NCBI RefSeq assembly: GCF_028532485.1
Contig: NZ_CP116942.1
Location: forward strand, 4,512,920 to 4,576,919
Direction: 5' to 3'
DNA: 64,000 bases
Source: Iamia majanohamensis
GTDB lineage: Bacteria; Actinomycetota; Acidimicrobiia; Acidimicrobiales; Iamiaceae
The notes below the pieces were generated by a model. That model did no database searches and was not told the DNA's origin. It worked only from the letters and a program-made list of their open reading frames with translations. A program made the position numbers and the translations under genes. Below, piece after piece: positions 30,468-39,140 of the stretch. Positions within the stretch are counted from its first letter, which is position 1. The number at the start of each line of letters is the position of its first letter.

Positions 30468-32735
30468 CTACCCGTCGGGGACGATGTCGTCGGCGGTGCC
30501 GTAGATGCCGTCGGGACCCGGTTGGGTGCCGCCGTCGTCGTCCGCGGTGCCCGGGATCCCGTCGGGGCCGGCCGGGCCGTCGGCCCCTCCACCGGCGGCG
30601 GCCTCGGTGGTGCCGGCGCCCGCCGACGCCCCGTCGTCGGTGGTCCCGCCGGCGTCGGTGGTCCCCGTCCCGGTGCCCTCGAAGCCCGTGGTGCCGGCAC
30701 CCGGCGACGGGGTCGGGGCCGGCGCGCCGCTGCTGGAGCCGATGCCCAGGACCGGGTCGAGGGGGAAGCCCTCGCCGAGGTCGCCGGGCGCGACGAACTC
30801 CTCGGGGGGCTCGCCCTCGAGGGCGCGGGCCATGAACGTCGACCAGATCTGGCTGGGCAGGTCTCCACCCTGGACGAGGCCGCCCCGGACGTCGTCCATC
30901 GGGCGGTTGTCGATGTAGCCCATCCACACCGCGGAGGTGAGCCGGGGCGTGTAGCCGGCGAACCAGGCGTCGCGGTTCTCCTGGGTGGTGCCGGTCTTGC
31001 CCGCCGCCGGGCGCCCGATGGAGGCCGCCTTGCCGGTGCCCCGCTCGATGACCTGCTGGAGGGCGTAGGTGACCCCGGCGGCCTCCTCGGTGCTGAGGAC
31101 CGGGGTGCGCTCCGCCTCGAACTCCTCGACGAGGGACCCGTCGGCCCGCTCGACCCGGGTCACGACCCGGGGCTCGACGTGGGTGCCGAGGCTGGCGAAG
31201 GTCGAGTAGGCGGAGGTCATGTCGAGCACCGACACGTTGGCCGTGCCGAGCACCAGCGACGGGTTGACGGCCTCGCCCAGCTCGGCGCGCACGCCGAGGT
31301 CCTCGGCCATCTGGGCCACCGCCTCGGGGCCGAGGTCCAGCATGAGCTGGGCGTAGGCGGTGTTGGAGGAGTTGGCGGTGGCGTCGACGAGGGTGCCGGT
31401 GCCCCCGCAGCAGCCGCCCCGGACGTCCCAGTCGTCGCCGTTGTCGGCGCCGGGGAAGACCTTGGTCGACGGCGTGGGGATGAGCGACTCGAGGGAGATG
31501 CCCTCGTGGGCCGCCTGGGCCAGGGCGAAGGGCTTGAAGGTGGACCCGGCCTGGCGCCCGTCGCCGCCGCTGCCCCGGACGGCCAGGTTGAGCGGGTCCT
31601 CGGCGAAGTTGCGCCCGCCCATCATGGCCTTGACCTCGCCGTTCTCGTCGATGGCGACGAGGGAGCCGGCCGGGTCGCCGGGCTGGTCGAGCACCTCGGT
31701 GACCGACTCGTAGGCGTCCTGCTGGAGGCCCCGGTCGAGGGTGGTGTAGATGCGCAGCCCGCCTCCGAACACGGCGTCGCTCCCGTAGCGGTCGGTGACC
31801 TCCTGGCGCACGTAGTCGAGGAAGTAGTCGCCACCGAAGATCGACACGCTGGGCGACACGTCGACGCCGGTGCTCGGCGTCCAGAGGGCCAGGTCGTGGT
31901 ACACGTCGAAGGGCCACTCGTCGGAGAGGTCGTGCTCGGCCTGGGTGATCATGCCCTCCTCGAGCATGGCGTCGAGCACCGTCAGGCGGCGCCGCTTGGC
32001 CTCCTCCGGGTACCGGTAGGGCTCGGCCCGCTGGGGTGAGCGGATGAGCCCGGCGAGGAGGGCGGCCTCGGGCAGCGACAGCTCGCTCACGTCCTTGTCG
32101 AAGTAGGCCTGGCTGGCCGCACCGATGCCGTAGGAGCCCCGCCCGAAGTAGATGGTGTTCAGGTAGTTCTCGAGGATCTGCTCCTTGGGGACCTCCTGCT
32201 CGAGCTTGATCGCCATCACCGCCTCGCGGATCTTGCGGGTCAGCGTGCGCTCGTTGGTGAGGTAGACGTTCTTGACGTACTGCTGGGTGATGGTGGAGCC
32301 GCCCTGCCGGGACGCCGAGCTGCCCCGGATGTCGGACAGCGCGGCCCGGGTGATGCCCACCGGGTCGACGCCGCCGTGCTCGAAGAAGTCGCGGTCCTCG
32401 GCCGCGATCACCGCGTTGATGGCCACCTGGGGCACCTCGTCGAGGCTGACGTTGACCCGGTCCTCCTCGCCGTGGAGCGACGCCGCCGCCGTCTCCTCGT
32501 TGCAGGCGCCGGGGGCGACCTCGGCGGTGCAGATGAAGGTGGTCTGGTCCTCCGGGGGCGGCGCGGTCGGCAGCTCGATCCGCGACACCACGAACCCGGC
32601 GCCGGCCACGCCGGTGACCATCACCAGCCCGACCAGGTAGAACAGCCGCCGCCAGCGCCACAGGATGTTGCGGCGCCGGACGTCACCCGAGCGGGTCGTC
32701 TTCAGGTTGTGGGCCGGGATGGGACGGGTGCGCAT
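30468..32735 (-). CDS. Bifunctional class A penicillin-binding protein (PBP1 type)
   Basis: A 755-residue cell-wall synthase. One N-terminal anchor (LFYLVGLVMVTGVAGAGFVV) precedes the GT51 glycosyltransferase domain: INAVIAAEDRDFFEHGGVD with the catalytic Glu, then QGGSTITQQYVKN and IYFGRGSYGIGAAS. The transpeptidase domain has AGSTFKPFAL (SxxK), the SSN motif and AAGKTGTTQENRDAWF (KTG). The C-terminal 110 residues are a Gly/Thr/Asp-rich extracellular tail. It polymerises glycan strands and cross-links stem peptides. The DUF5318 gene upstream is a regular neighbour of ponA1 in mycobacteria. Confidence 0.94.
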   Translation of the reverse strand: MRTRPIPAHNLKTTRSGDVRRRNILWRWRRLFYLVGLVMVTGVAGAGFVVSRIELPTAPPPEDQTTFICTAEVAPGACNEETAAASLHGEEDRVNVSLDEVPQVAINAVIAAEDRDFFEHGGVDPVGITRAALSDIRGSSASRQGGSTITQQYVKNVYLTNERTLTRKIREAVMAIKLEQEVPKEQILENYLNTIYFGRGSYGIGAASQAYFDKDVSELSLPEAALLAGLIRSPQRAEPYRYPEEAKRRRLTVLDAMLEEGMITQAEHDLSDEWPFDVYHDLALWTPSTGVDVSPSVSIFGGDYFLDYVRQEVTDRYGSDAVFGGGLRIYTTLDRGLQQDAYESVTEVLDQPGDPAGSLVAIDENGEVKAMMGGRNFAEDPLNLAVRGSGGDGRQAGSTFKPFALAQAAHEGISLESLIPTPSTKVFPGADNGDDWDVRGGCCGGTGTLVDATANSSNTAYAQLMLDLGPEAVAQMAEDLGVRAELGEAVNPSLVLGTANVSVLDMTSAYSTFASLGTHVEPRVVTRVERADGSLVEEFEAERTPVLSTEEAAGVTYALQQVIERGTGKAASIGRPAAGKTGTTQENRDAWFAGYTPRLTSAVWMGYIDNRPMDDVRGGLVQGGDLPSQIWSTFMARALEGEPPEEFVAPGDLGEGFPLDPVLGIGSSSGAPAPTPSPGAGTTGFEGTGTGTTDAGGTTDDGASAGAGTTEAAAGGGADGPAGPDGIPGTADDDGGTQPGPDGIYGTADDIVPDG

Positions 32736-32884
32736 GAGGAGGGTCCGCGGGGCGAGGCCGACGGCGCGCGACGAGGGCGCCGGTCGGGGCTGCGACGGGG
32801 GAAGACGCTACCGGAGCGAGGGCGGGCTGCACCTGTCGGGCCCGGGATCGGGCGGTGGCCGCAGGACCGGGGGCGGTGGGGCCC

Positions 32885-33298
32885 TCAGCGGGCCGCGGTG
32901 CGCCGGGCGGCGTCGCCCCGGCCCAGGGCCCACGTGCGGGCCAGGTGGTTCCACCCGCAGCCGGGACAGACCTCGACCATGTAGCAGGTGTAGGTGCCGG
33001 CCCGGCGGTGGAAGGCGGCCAGCTCCGAGCGCTTGGTGATGCAGCGCCCGTGGGCGGGCAGGCGGGGCCCGAACACGTAGCTGACGAGGACCAGCTTGTG
33101 CTCCTCGCAGATGGGGCAGTCGGTGCCGGTGACGTCGCCGACCTCGCGGGCGGCGCGGAGCAGCTCGGGGTGGGCGTCGCAGACGTCGGTGCGGGCGAGG
33201 CGGCCGCGCCGGTGCTCGGCGATCAGGTGGCGCCGGGCCAGGCGGTAGTCGATCTCACCGGACCGGGCACCCCGCATCTCGTCGGGGCGGAAGGGCAC
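32885..33298 (-). CDS. DUF5318 family protein
   Basis: A 137-residue protein containing DVCDAHPELLRAAREVG, then GTDCPICEEHKLVLVSYVFG and YMVEVCPGCGWNHLART. The paired CPIC and CPGC motifs suggest zinc binding. The family is actinobacterial and often sits beside ponA-type penicillin-binding protein genes, as it does here. Its role is unknown. The GTG start at 33296-33298 follows TAGCCT by 7 nt; a longer opening to 33364 is not supported. Confidence 0.8.
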   Translation of the reverse strand: MPFRPDEMRGARSGEIDYRLARRHLIAEHRRGRLARTDVCDAHPELLRAAREVGDVTGTDCPICEEHKLVLVSYVFGPRLPAHGRCITKRSELAAFHRRAGTYTCYMVEVCPGCGWNHLARTWALGRGDAARRTAAR

Positions 33299-33305
33299 GT
33301 CGGAG

Positions 33306-33311
33306 AGGCTA
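33306..33311 (-). promoter_or_regulatory. -10 element (TAGCCT) for the DUF5318 gene
   Basis: Located 7 nt before the GTG start at 33298; leaderless layout. Confidence 0.6.
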
Positions 33312-33402
33312 GCGGTGGTCCTGCGGGGTGTGCGGGAGCGGACGGCCCCGGCGGGGGTCGCCATCCGCGCCGGTGCCGGGACCCGTCGCGAGACTCGGGG
33401 CC

Positions 33403-34167
33403 ATGTCCGACGCCCCCTCCGACCCCGCCCCCTGGTCGCGCTACACCGCGGCGGCCCCCGACGGCCACGACCGCCCCACCGACGTGGCCACCTACGGGCC
33501 CGGGATCCCCGACGAGGCCGAGCTGCGCCTGCTCGGCAACCTGGAGGGCAAGCGCGTGCTCGACCTCGGGTGCGGGGCCGGGAGCGCGTCGGTGGCCTTC
33601 GCCCGGGCCGGCGCCAAGGTCATCGCCGTCGACCCCTCGGCCGACCAGCTGGAGCTGGCCCGCCAGGCGGCCGAGGAGGCCGACGTCCGCCTCGAGCTCC
33701 AGCAGGCCGGCCCGGCCGAGCTGGCCTTCGTGCGGGCCGACGGCATCGACGTCGTCTACTCCGCCTACGCCCTGGCCGAGGTCGTCGACCTCGACCGGGT
33801 GTTCCGCCAGGTGCACCGGGTCCTGAAGCAGGAGTGCCCGCTGGTGTTCTCGCTCCCGCACCCGATCTTCACCATGTTCGTGGCCGGCCCCCGGGGCCTG
33901 GAGGCCCCCACCGACTCGCCGCCGGTGCTGCGCCGCCGCTACCACGACGACACCCCCTACGTGGTCGACCGGGGCGGCGACCGGGTGACCGACGTCCCCC
34001 GCACCACCGGGGCGCTGTTCACCTCCCTCACCCGGGCCGGGTTCCGCGTCGACCACCTGCTCGAGCCCCCGGCCGACCGCGCCCTGGTGGCCGATAAGGC
34101 CTGGGCCGAGCCCATGGCCTGGGTGCCGCCCACCCTCGTGCTCCGGGGACGCAAGCAGGGCCTCTGA
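33403..34167 (+). CDS. Class I SAM-dependent methyltransferase
   Basis: A 254-residue methyltransferase. Motif I is RVLDLGCGAGSASVAFARAG, followed by VIAVDPSADQLELAR and DGIDVVYSAYALAEVVDLDR; the later part resembles UbiE/methyltransferase-11 types (VHRVLKQECPLVFSLPHPIF). The substrate is not identifiable. The ATG at 33403 is 104 bp from the divergent DUF5318 start. The element upstream (GAGACT, 7 nt before the ATG) is a weak version of the local leaderless promoter. Confidence 0.85.
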   Translation: MSDAPSDPAPWSRYTAAAPDGHDRPTDVATYGPGIPDEAELRLLGNLEGKRVLDLGCGAGSASVAFARAGAKVIAVDPSADQLELARQAAEEADVRLELQQAGPAELAFVRADGIDVVYSAYALAEVVDLDRVFRQVHRVLKQECPLVFSLPHPIFTMFVAGPRGLEAPTDSPPVLRRRYHDDTPYVVDRGGDRVTDVPRTTGALFTSLTRAGFRVDHLLEPPADRALVADKAWAEPMAWVPPTLVLRGRKQGL

Positions 34168-34291
34168 GGCCCGCCCCCACCCACCCGCAGGGGACTGGGC
34201 CGGGATGTGGTCGTCGGGACGACCAGATCCCGGCCCGGTCCGGGGAGGGGCCCGCAGGGGATGCGAGGGGCGCGGGCGCGAGGGCCGGCGC

Positions 34292-35752
34292 CTAGGTCCG
34301 GCGGGGACGTTCGTCCGAGGGCGAGGCGGTGGCGTGGAGCCGCACGGGAGGGAGGTGGTCGCCCACCGGTCGGCGCACCCACCAGTCGCCGGTCGCCCGG
34401 CGCTCCTCCCGCGTGGTGAAGCGGTACTCCTCGACCCGGGCCCGCACCCAGGTCGGGCGCTCGCCGGCGAAGGGGTCGCCGTCGAGCAGCCCCAGCACGG
34501 CCCGGTCCCCGCGCAGCAGGGCCTCCACGAAGGGGCGGAACCAGGGCTCCCGCCGCCCCGGGGACAGCGCCGCGAACCACATCAGCCAGTCCAGGCGCAG
34601 GTGGTAGGGCGCCACCTGGCGGGGGCGCCGGCTGGGGTCGCCGGGCTTGCCCTTGAAGGCGTACTCCCGCCAGGTGGCGGTGGCCAGGTCGTCGTCGATC
34701 GTGCCCTCGACCACGACCTCGTGGCGGACCCGGGTGATGGAGCCGAAGGCGCCGTAGCTGTTCACCAGGCGCAGCGGGTCGTAGCTGGTGTTCATCCGCT
34801 GGCGCCGGGCCACCAGGTTGCGGGCCGGCCGGATGCTGAGCAGTCCCACCACCGCCAGCAGCACCCACACCGCCACCTGGTGCCAGGGCGGCGTCGCGGG
34901 CAGCGGGTCGGGCGGGCCCAGCGGCAGGAGGGGGGCGAGGAGGGGTCCCATGACCGGCAGGCACAGGGCGATGGTGAGCACGTTGAGCCAGGAGAAGTTC
35001 CCGCTCAGCACCAGCCACCCCTGGGTGACGGCCATGAGCAGGGCGGCCACCGCGGCCACCGGCTGCGGCGCGAACAGGAGGAACGGCAGCACCAGCTGGG
35101 CCCCGTGGTTGGCCGCCACCTCCACCTGGTGCAGCCGCGGCGGCAGGTGGTGGAACCACCAGCTGAGGGGGCCCGGCAGGGGCTGGGTCTCGTGGTGGTA
35201 CCGCAGGCAGGTGAGGTCCCGCCAGCAGGGGTCGCCCCGCAGCTTGATCAACCCGGCCCCCAGCTCGACCCGGAACAGCAGCCAGCGCAGCAGGACCAGG
35301 ACCACGACCGGCGGGGCCACGTCGGCCGGGCCCAGGAACACGGCGAGGAACCCGGCCTCGCACAGCAGCGTCTCCCAGCCGAAGGCGTACCAGCGCTGGC
35401 CCACGTTCACGAGCGACAGGTAGAGCACCCACGGCACCAGCCACAGGGCCATGCCCACCGGCGCCGGGGCGACGTCGGCCGCACCCACCAGGAGGGCGGC
35501 GGAGACCACGACCCCCACCCAGGACGCGCCCACCAGGGCCCGGTCCGAGGACCACCGGTGGAACAGGCTGGGTGACCGCCGGAACGGCACCGCGCCCACG
35601 AACCGGGAGACGGGCAGCAGGCCCCGCTCCCCCAGCAGGGGCCGCACCTGGTTGACGGCCACGAGGAAGGCGACCAGGTAGACGGCGGCCAGGGCCCGCA
35701 GGAACACCCACCGGCCCACCCAGTCCCCGGTCGCCGTCGTCCACTCCATCAC
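34292..35752 (-). CDS. Lipase maturation factor (LMF) family membrane protein
   Basis: A 486-residue polytopic membrane protein. Family blocks are clear: RWYAFGWETLLCEAGFLAVF, LIKLRGDPCWRDLTCLRYH followed by ETQPLPGPLSWWFHHLP, and NSYGAFGSITRVRHEVVVEG with a C-terminal soluble part WREYAFKGKPGD and LDWLMWFAALSPGRREPWF. About eight helices precede the soluble region. In animals LMF1 helps fold lipases in the ER; the bacterial function is unknown. The start is GTG 35752 or ATG 35749. Confidence 0.85.
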   Translation of the reverse strand: MMEWTTATGDWVGRWVFLRALAAVYLVAFLVAVNQVRPLLGERGLLPVSRFVGAVPFRRSPSLFHRWSSDRALVGASWVGVVVSAALLVGAADVAPAPVGMALWLVPWVLYLSLVNVGQRWYAFGWETLLCEAGFLAVFLGPADVAPPVVVLVLLRWLLFRVELGAGLIKLRGDPCWRDLTCLRYHHETQPLPGPLSWWFHHLPPRLHQVEVAANHGAQLVLPFLLFAPQPVAAVAALLMAVTQGWLVLSGNFSWLNVLTIALCLPVMGPLLAPLLPLGPPDPLPATPPWHQVAVWVLLAVVGLLSIRPARNLVARRQRMNTSYDPLRLVNSYGAFGSITRVRHEVVVEGTIDDDLATATWREYAFKGKPGDPSRRPRQVAPYHLRLDWLMWFAALSPGRREPWFRPFVEALLRGDRAVLGLLDGDPFAGERPTWVRARVEEYRFTTREERRATGDWWVRRPVGDHLPPVRLHATASPSDERPRRT

Positions 35753-35802
35753 CGGGACCCCTCACCCGGCACCCCGGCCCCGAAACGCCGCGCCGACGTC
35801 AC

Positions 35803-35834
35803 GACGTCACGAGGTGCTGGCACCTCGTGACGTC
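35803..35834. terminator. Perfect 15-bp hairpin between two reverse-strand genes
   Basis: GACGTCACGAGGTGC (35803-35817) and GCACCTCGTGACGTC (35820-35834) are exact complements separated by 2 nt. The structure lies 16 bp past the stop of the TPP enzyme gene and 51 bp before the LMF-like start, so it may end the upstream transcript. No U-tract is present. Confidence 0.55.
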
Positions 35835-35850
35835 AGCACCACGGCCGGGG

Positions 35851-37407
35851 TCAGAGGGTGGCGGGCAGGACGGCCTCGACCAGGGCCGGGCCGGGGACGG
35901 CCAGGGCCCGCTCCAGCGCCGCGGTGAAGCCCTCGGCGTCGGTGGCCCGCTCGGCGGGCACGCCCATGCCCTGGGCCAGGGCGCAGAAGTCGAGGTCGGG
36001 CCGGCTGATGTCGAGCATCGACAGGGCCGTCGGGCCCGGGTCCTCGGCCCCCACCCGGGCCAGCTCCAGGTTGAGGATGGCGTAGGAGCCGTTGTTGAGG
36101 ATGATCGTGGTGACGTCGAGGCCCTCGCGGGCCTGGGTCCACAGCGCCTGGAGCGTGTACATGGCCGAGCCGTCGGCCTCCAGGCACACGACCTTGCGGT
36201 CCGGCGCCGCGACCGCGGCGCCGGTGGCCAGGGGCATCCCCAGGCCGATCGAGCCGCCGGTGAGGGTGAGCCAGTCGTGGCGGGGGCAGCCGGCGGTGGC
36301 GCCGGCCACGAACAGGCCGCCGGTGTTGCCCTCGTCGGCCACGATCGCGTCCTCGGGCAGGAGGTGGCCGAGGGCCTCGGCCATCGTCTGGGCGGTGAGG
36401 TCGCCGGTCGGCGCGGCCGGGCGGGAGGCCTCGGCCCGGGTGACCTCCGCCGGTGCCCCCAGGGCGTCGGCCAGGGCCTCGAGGGCGGCGACGGGGTCGA
36501 CGCCGGGGCCGCCCAGCTCGTGGACCTCGCAGCCGTCGGGGGTGAGGACGCTGGCCTTGTCCGGGTAGGCGAAGAACGACACCGGGGCCCGGGTGTCGAC
36601 CACCACGAGGTGGGCGACGCCGTCCATCTGCATCTGGGCGAACTCGGCCAGGTAGGCCAGGCGCTCCATGGCCGGCAGCCCGGCGCCCCGGGCCATGCGG
36701 GCGGGGAAGGTCTCGCACATCACCGTGGCCCCCGCCGCCTCGGCCACCCGGGTGGCCGCGACCAGGCCGGCCTCGTCGCCCACCACCCGGCCGCCGACGA
36801 GGACCATGGCCTTCTCGTCGCCCCGCAGGACCTCGGCCAGGGCCTCGACCGCACCGGCGTCGGGCGCCACCACCTCGGGTGCGGCGGTGGGCTCGGCCGG
36901 GCCCCGGGCCTCGGACCAGGACACGTCGGCCGGCAGGATCAGGGTGGCCACCTGGCCCGGGGGGCCCATGGCGGCGCGCACGGCCTCGGCCGCGTCGGCA
37001 GCCACGTCCTCGCTCGAGCCCGAGGTGCGGACCCAGCCCGACACCGCCCCGGCGATGGCCTCGATGTCGCTCTCCAGCGGGGCGTCGAGGGGCTTGTGGG
37101 GCAGGGCGTGGTCGCCGACGACGTTGACGACCGGCGTGTGGCCCCGGCGGGCGTTGTGCAGGTTGGCCCAGCCGTTGCCGAGGCCGGGGCCCAGGTGCAG
37201 GAGGGTCGCCGCCGGCTTCCCGGCGACCCGGGCGTAGCCGTCGGCCGCGCCGGTCACCACGCCCTCGAAGAGGCCGAGCACGCCGCGCATCTCGGGCACG
37301 TCGTCGAGGGCGGCCACGAAGTGCATCTCCGAGGTGCCGGGGTTGGTGAAGCAGACGTCGACCCCGCAGGAGACGAGGGTGCGGATGAGCGCGTGGGCGC
37401 CGTTCAT
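35851..37407 (-). CDS. Thiamine-diphosphate-dependent enzyme, acetolactate synthase large-subunit-like
   Basis: A 518-residue three-domain TPP enzyme. The N-terminal PYR domain includes FTNPGTSEMHFVAAL with FEGVVTGAADGYARVA (catalytic Glu). The PP domain shows LTGGSIGLGMPLATGAAVA and CLEADGSAMYTLQALWTQ with the metal-binding DGS...NN. It lacks a FAD-binding stretch typical of true AHAS and is closer to benzoylformate decarboxylase-like enzymes. The gene for a GlcD-like FAD oxidase lies 44 bp upstream in the same direction, so the pair probably acts on a 2-hydroxyacid and its 2-oxoacid product (inference). ATG at 37405-37407. Confidence 0.85.
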   Translation of the reverse strand: MNGAHALIRTLVSCGVDVCFTNPGTSEMHFVAALDDVPEMRGVLGLFEGVVTGAADGYARVAGKPAATLLHLGPGLGNGWANLHNARRGHTPVVNVVGDHALPHKPLDAPLESDIEAIAGAVSGWVRTSGSSEDVAADAAEAVRAAMGPPGQVATLILPADVSWSEARGPAEPTAAPEVVAPDAGAVEALAEVLRGDEKAMVLVGGRVVGDEAGLVAATRVAEAAGATVMCETFPARMARGAGLPAMERLAYLAEFAQMQMDGVAHLVVVDTRAPVSFFAYPDKASVLTPDGCEVHELGGPGVDPVAALEALADALGAPAEVTRAEASRPAAPTGDLTAQTMAEALGHLLPEDAIVADEGNTGGLFVAGATAGCPRHDWLTLTGGSIGLGMPLATGAAVAAPDRKVVCLEADGSAMYTLQALWTQAREGLDVTTIILNNGSYAILNLELARVGAEDPGPTALSMLDISRPDLDFCALAQGMGVPAERATDAEGFTAALERALAVPGPALVEAVLPATL

Positions 37408-37451
37408 GGGTCCTCCGGGACGGGGGTGGGTGGGCAGGCCGGGCGCGCCGC

Positions 37452-38843
37452 TCAGTCGAGCAGGGTGCCGGGGTTGAGCGTGCCGTGGGGGTCGAACGCG
37501 GCCTTGATCCGGCGCATCAGCGCGACCTTGGCGGGGTCGGTGAGCTCGAGGAACAGGTGCTGCTTCTCGGTGCCGATGCCGTGCTCGCCGCTGATGGCGC
37601 CGCCGGCGTCCATGCCCGCCCGGAACACGTCGCGCAGCACGTCGCGGCGCACGTCGGGGTCGGCCTGGAACACCGAGAGGTGGACGTTGCCGTCGCCGGC
37701 GTGGCCGCAGCCCGCGATCCACGAGCCCGACCCGCTGGCGATCTCGCTCACCCGCGCCAGGTAGGAGGGGATGGCGGCCCGGGGGACGACCACGTCGACG
37801 ATGTCGTCGGCTCCGTTGGCCTTGGCCACCCAGAACGCCTTCTCCCGGGCGTCGATGAGGGCGGCGCCGGCCGTGGTCGGCAGCACGTAGACGTCCATGG
37901 CCCCGGCGGCGGCCATCATCTCGGCCACCAGGGCGACGTCCTCCTCGACCCGCTCGGCGGTGCGGGCCTCGACCACGACCACCAGGTAGGCCAGCGCGGT
38001 GTCCTTGACCTCCTCGGGGATGCCGAGGTCGAGGTCGACGTAGGCCGTGGCCGCACCCATGGTGATCATGTCGATGTACTCGACGATCATCGGGCCGACC
38101 CCGCTGCGGACGACCTCGGGCACCACCGCGGTGACCTCGTCGAGGGTGGCGAAGGGGGCGAGGACGGTGGAGGCGTGCTCCAGGCGGGGGTGGAGGCGGC
38201 AGGTGACCTCGGTGACCAGGCCGAGGGTGCCCTCCGAGCCGATCACCAGCTGGGTCAGGTCGTAGCCGGAGGTGGCCTTGACGACCTTGCCCCCGGTGCG
38301 CAGCACCTCGCCCGAGGGCAGCACCAGCTCCAGGCCCAGGACCTGGTTGCGGGTGACGCCGTACTTCACGGCCCGCATGCCGCCCGCGTTCGTGGCCACG
38401 TTGCCGCCCAGGCTGCCGCTGCTCTCGCCCGGGAAGACGGGGTAGACGAGCCCGTGGGGCGCCAGGGCCTCGTTCAGCTGGGCCAGGGTGACGCCGGGCT
38501 GGACCACGGCCATGTGGTTCTCGGTGTCGATCTCGAGGATCTCGGCCATGGCGTCGAAGGCGACGACCAGGCCGCCCTCCACCGGCACCGCGGCACCGGA
38601 GAGCCCGGTGCCCGAGCCCCGGGCGGTGACCGGCACCCGGGCCTCGTCGGCCAGGCGCAGCACCTCGGCCACCTCGGCGGTGGACCGGGGCCGCACCACG
38701 GCGAGGGGCGTGACGGGGGTGACCGTGAGGGCCTCGTCGTGGGTGTCGTCCTCGGCGATGGCCTCGCCCGTGGTGACCTGGCCGTCACCCACCACCTTCA
38801 CCAGGGCGGCCAGCAGGTCGTCGGCGGTGGTCGTCTCGGCCAT
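37452..38843 (-). CDS. FAD-binding 2-hydroxyacid oxidase/dehydrogenase (GlcD-like)
   Basis: A 463-residue flavoprotein of the PCMH/VAO type. The FAD-binding domain shows VARGSGTGLSGAAVPVEGGL-like residues (TARGSGTGLSGAAVP), VFPGESSGSLGGNVATNAGG and IGSEGTLGLVTEVTCRL. The C-terminal substrate domain ends GCGHAGDGNVHLSVF, GGAISGEHGIGTEKQ and the conserved KAAFDPHGTLNPG. This matches GlcD, D-lactate dehydrogenase and D-2-hydroxyglutarate dehydrogenase types; the exact hydroxyacid is undecided. ATG at 38841-38843. It is co-directional with and 44 bp from the TPP enzyme gene. Confidence 0.88.
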   Translation of the reverse strand: MAETTTADDLLAALVKVVGDGQVTTGEAIAEDDTHDEALTVTPVTPLAVVRPRSTAEVAEVLRLADEARVPVTARGSGTGLSGAAVPVEGGLVVAFDAMAEILEIDTENHMAVVQPGVTLAQLNEALAPHGLVYPVFPGESSGSLGGNVATNAGGMRAVKYGVTRNQVLGLELVLPSGEVLRTGGKVVKATSGYDLTQLVIGSEGTLGLVTEVTCRLHPRLEHASTVLAPFATLDEVTAVVPEVVRSGVGPMIVEYIDMITMGAATAYVDLDLGIPEEVKDTALAYLVVVVEARTAERVEEDVALVAEMMAAAGAMDVYVLPTTAGAALIDAREKAFWVAKANGADDIVDVVVPRAAIPSYLARVSEIASGSGSWIAGCGHAGDGNVHLSVFQADPDVRRDVLRDVFRAGMDAGGAISGEHGIGTEKQHLFLELTDPAKVALMRRIKAAFDPHGTLNPGTLLD

Positions 38844-38930
38844 GGGCTCGGTCCCCTGTGCTCGCGGCTCGGCAGCCGCCCGATCATGGCACGGCCCCCC
38901 GATCCCCACCGCCGCCCCCCCGGCGGCTGG

Positions 38931-39140
38931 TCAGTCGTCTCCGCTGCGGACGGCGACCAGCAGGGCGGCCGCCGCACCGGTGGCGGTGATCCCGGCAGCC
39001 GCGAACACGGGGATCAACCGGGCCCGAGGCGTGGCCAGGTCACCGAGGCTCGACCCCCACCACAGCAGGACCCCGTATCCGGCGAGGGCGACCGCCAGAG
39101 CGGCCAGGACGCACGCCAGCACGCGAGCAGGGCGTCTCAC
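38931..39140 (-). CDS. Small two-helix membrane protein
   Basis: A 69-residue protein with two transmembrane segments (VLACVLAALAVALAGYGVLL and LIPVFAAAGITATGAAAALL) and a short loop. Its GTG start overlaps the stop codon of the CCA-adding enzyme gene (GTGA), so it is likely to be translationally coupled. No family is recognised. Confidence 0.55.
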   Translation of the reverse strand: MRRPARVLACVLAALAVALAGYGVLLWWGSSLGDLATPRARLIPVFAAAGITATGAAAALLVAVRSGDD

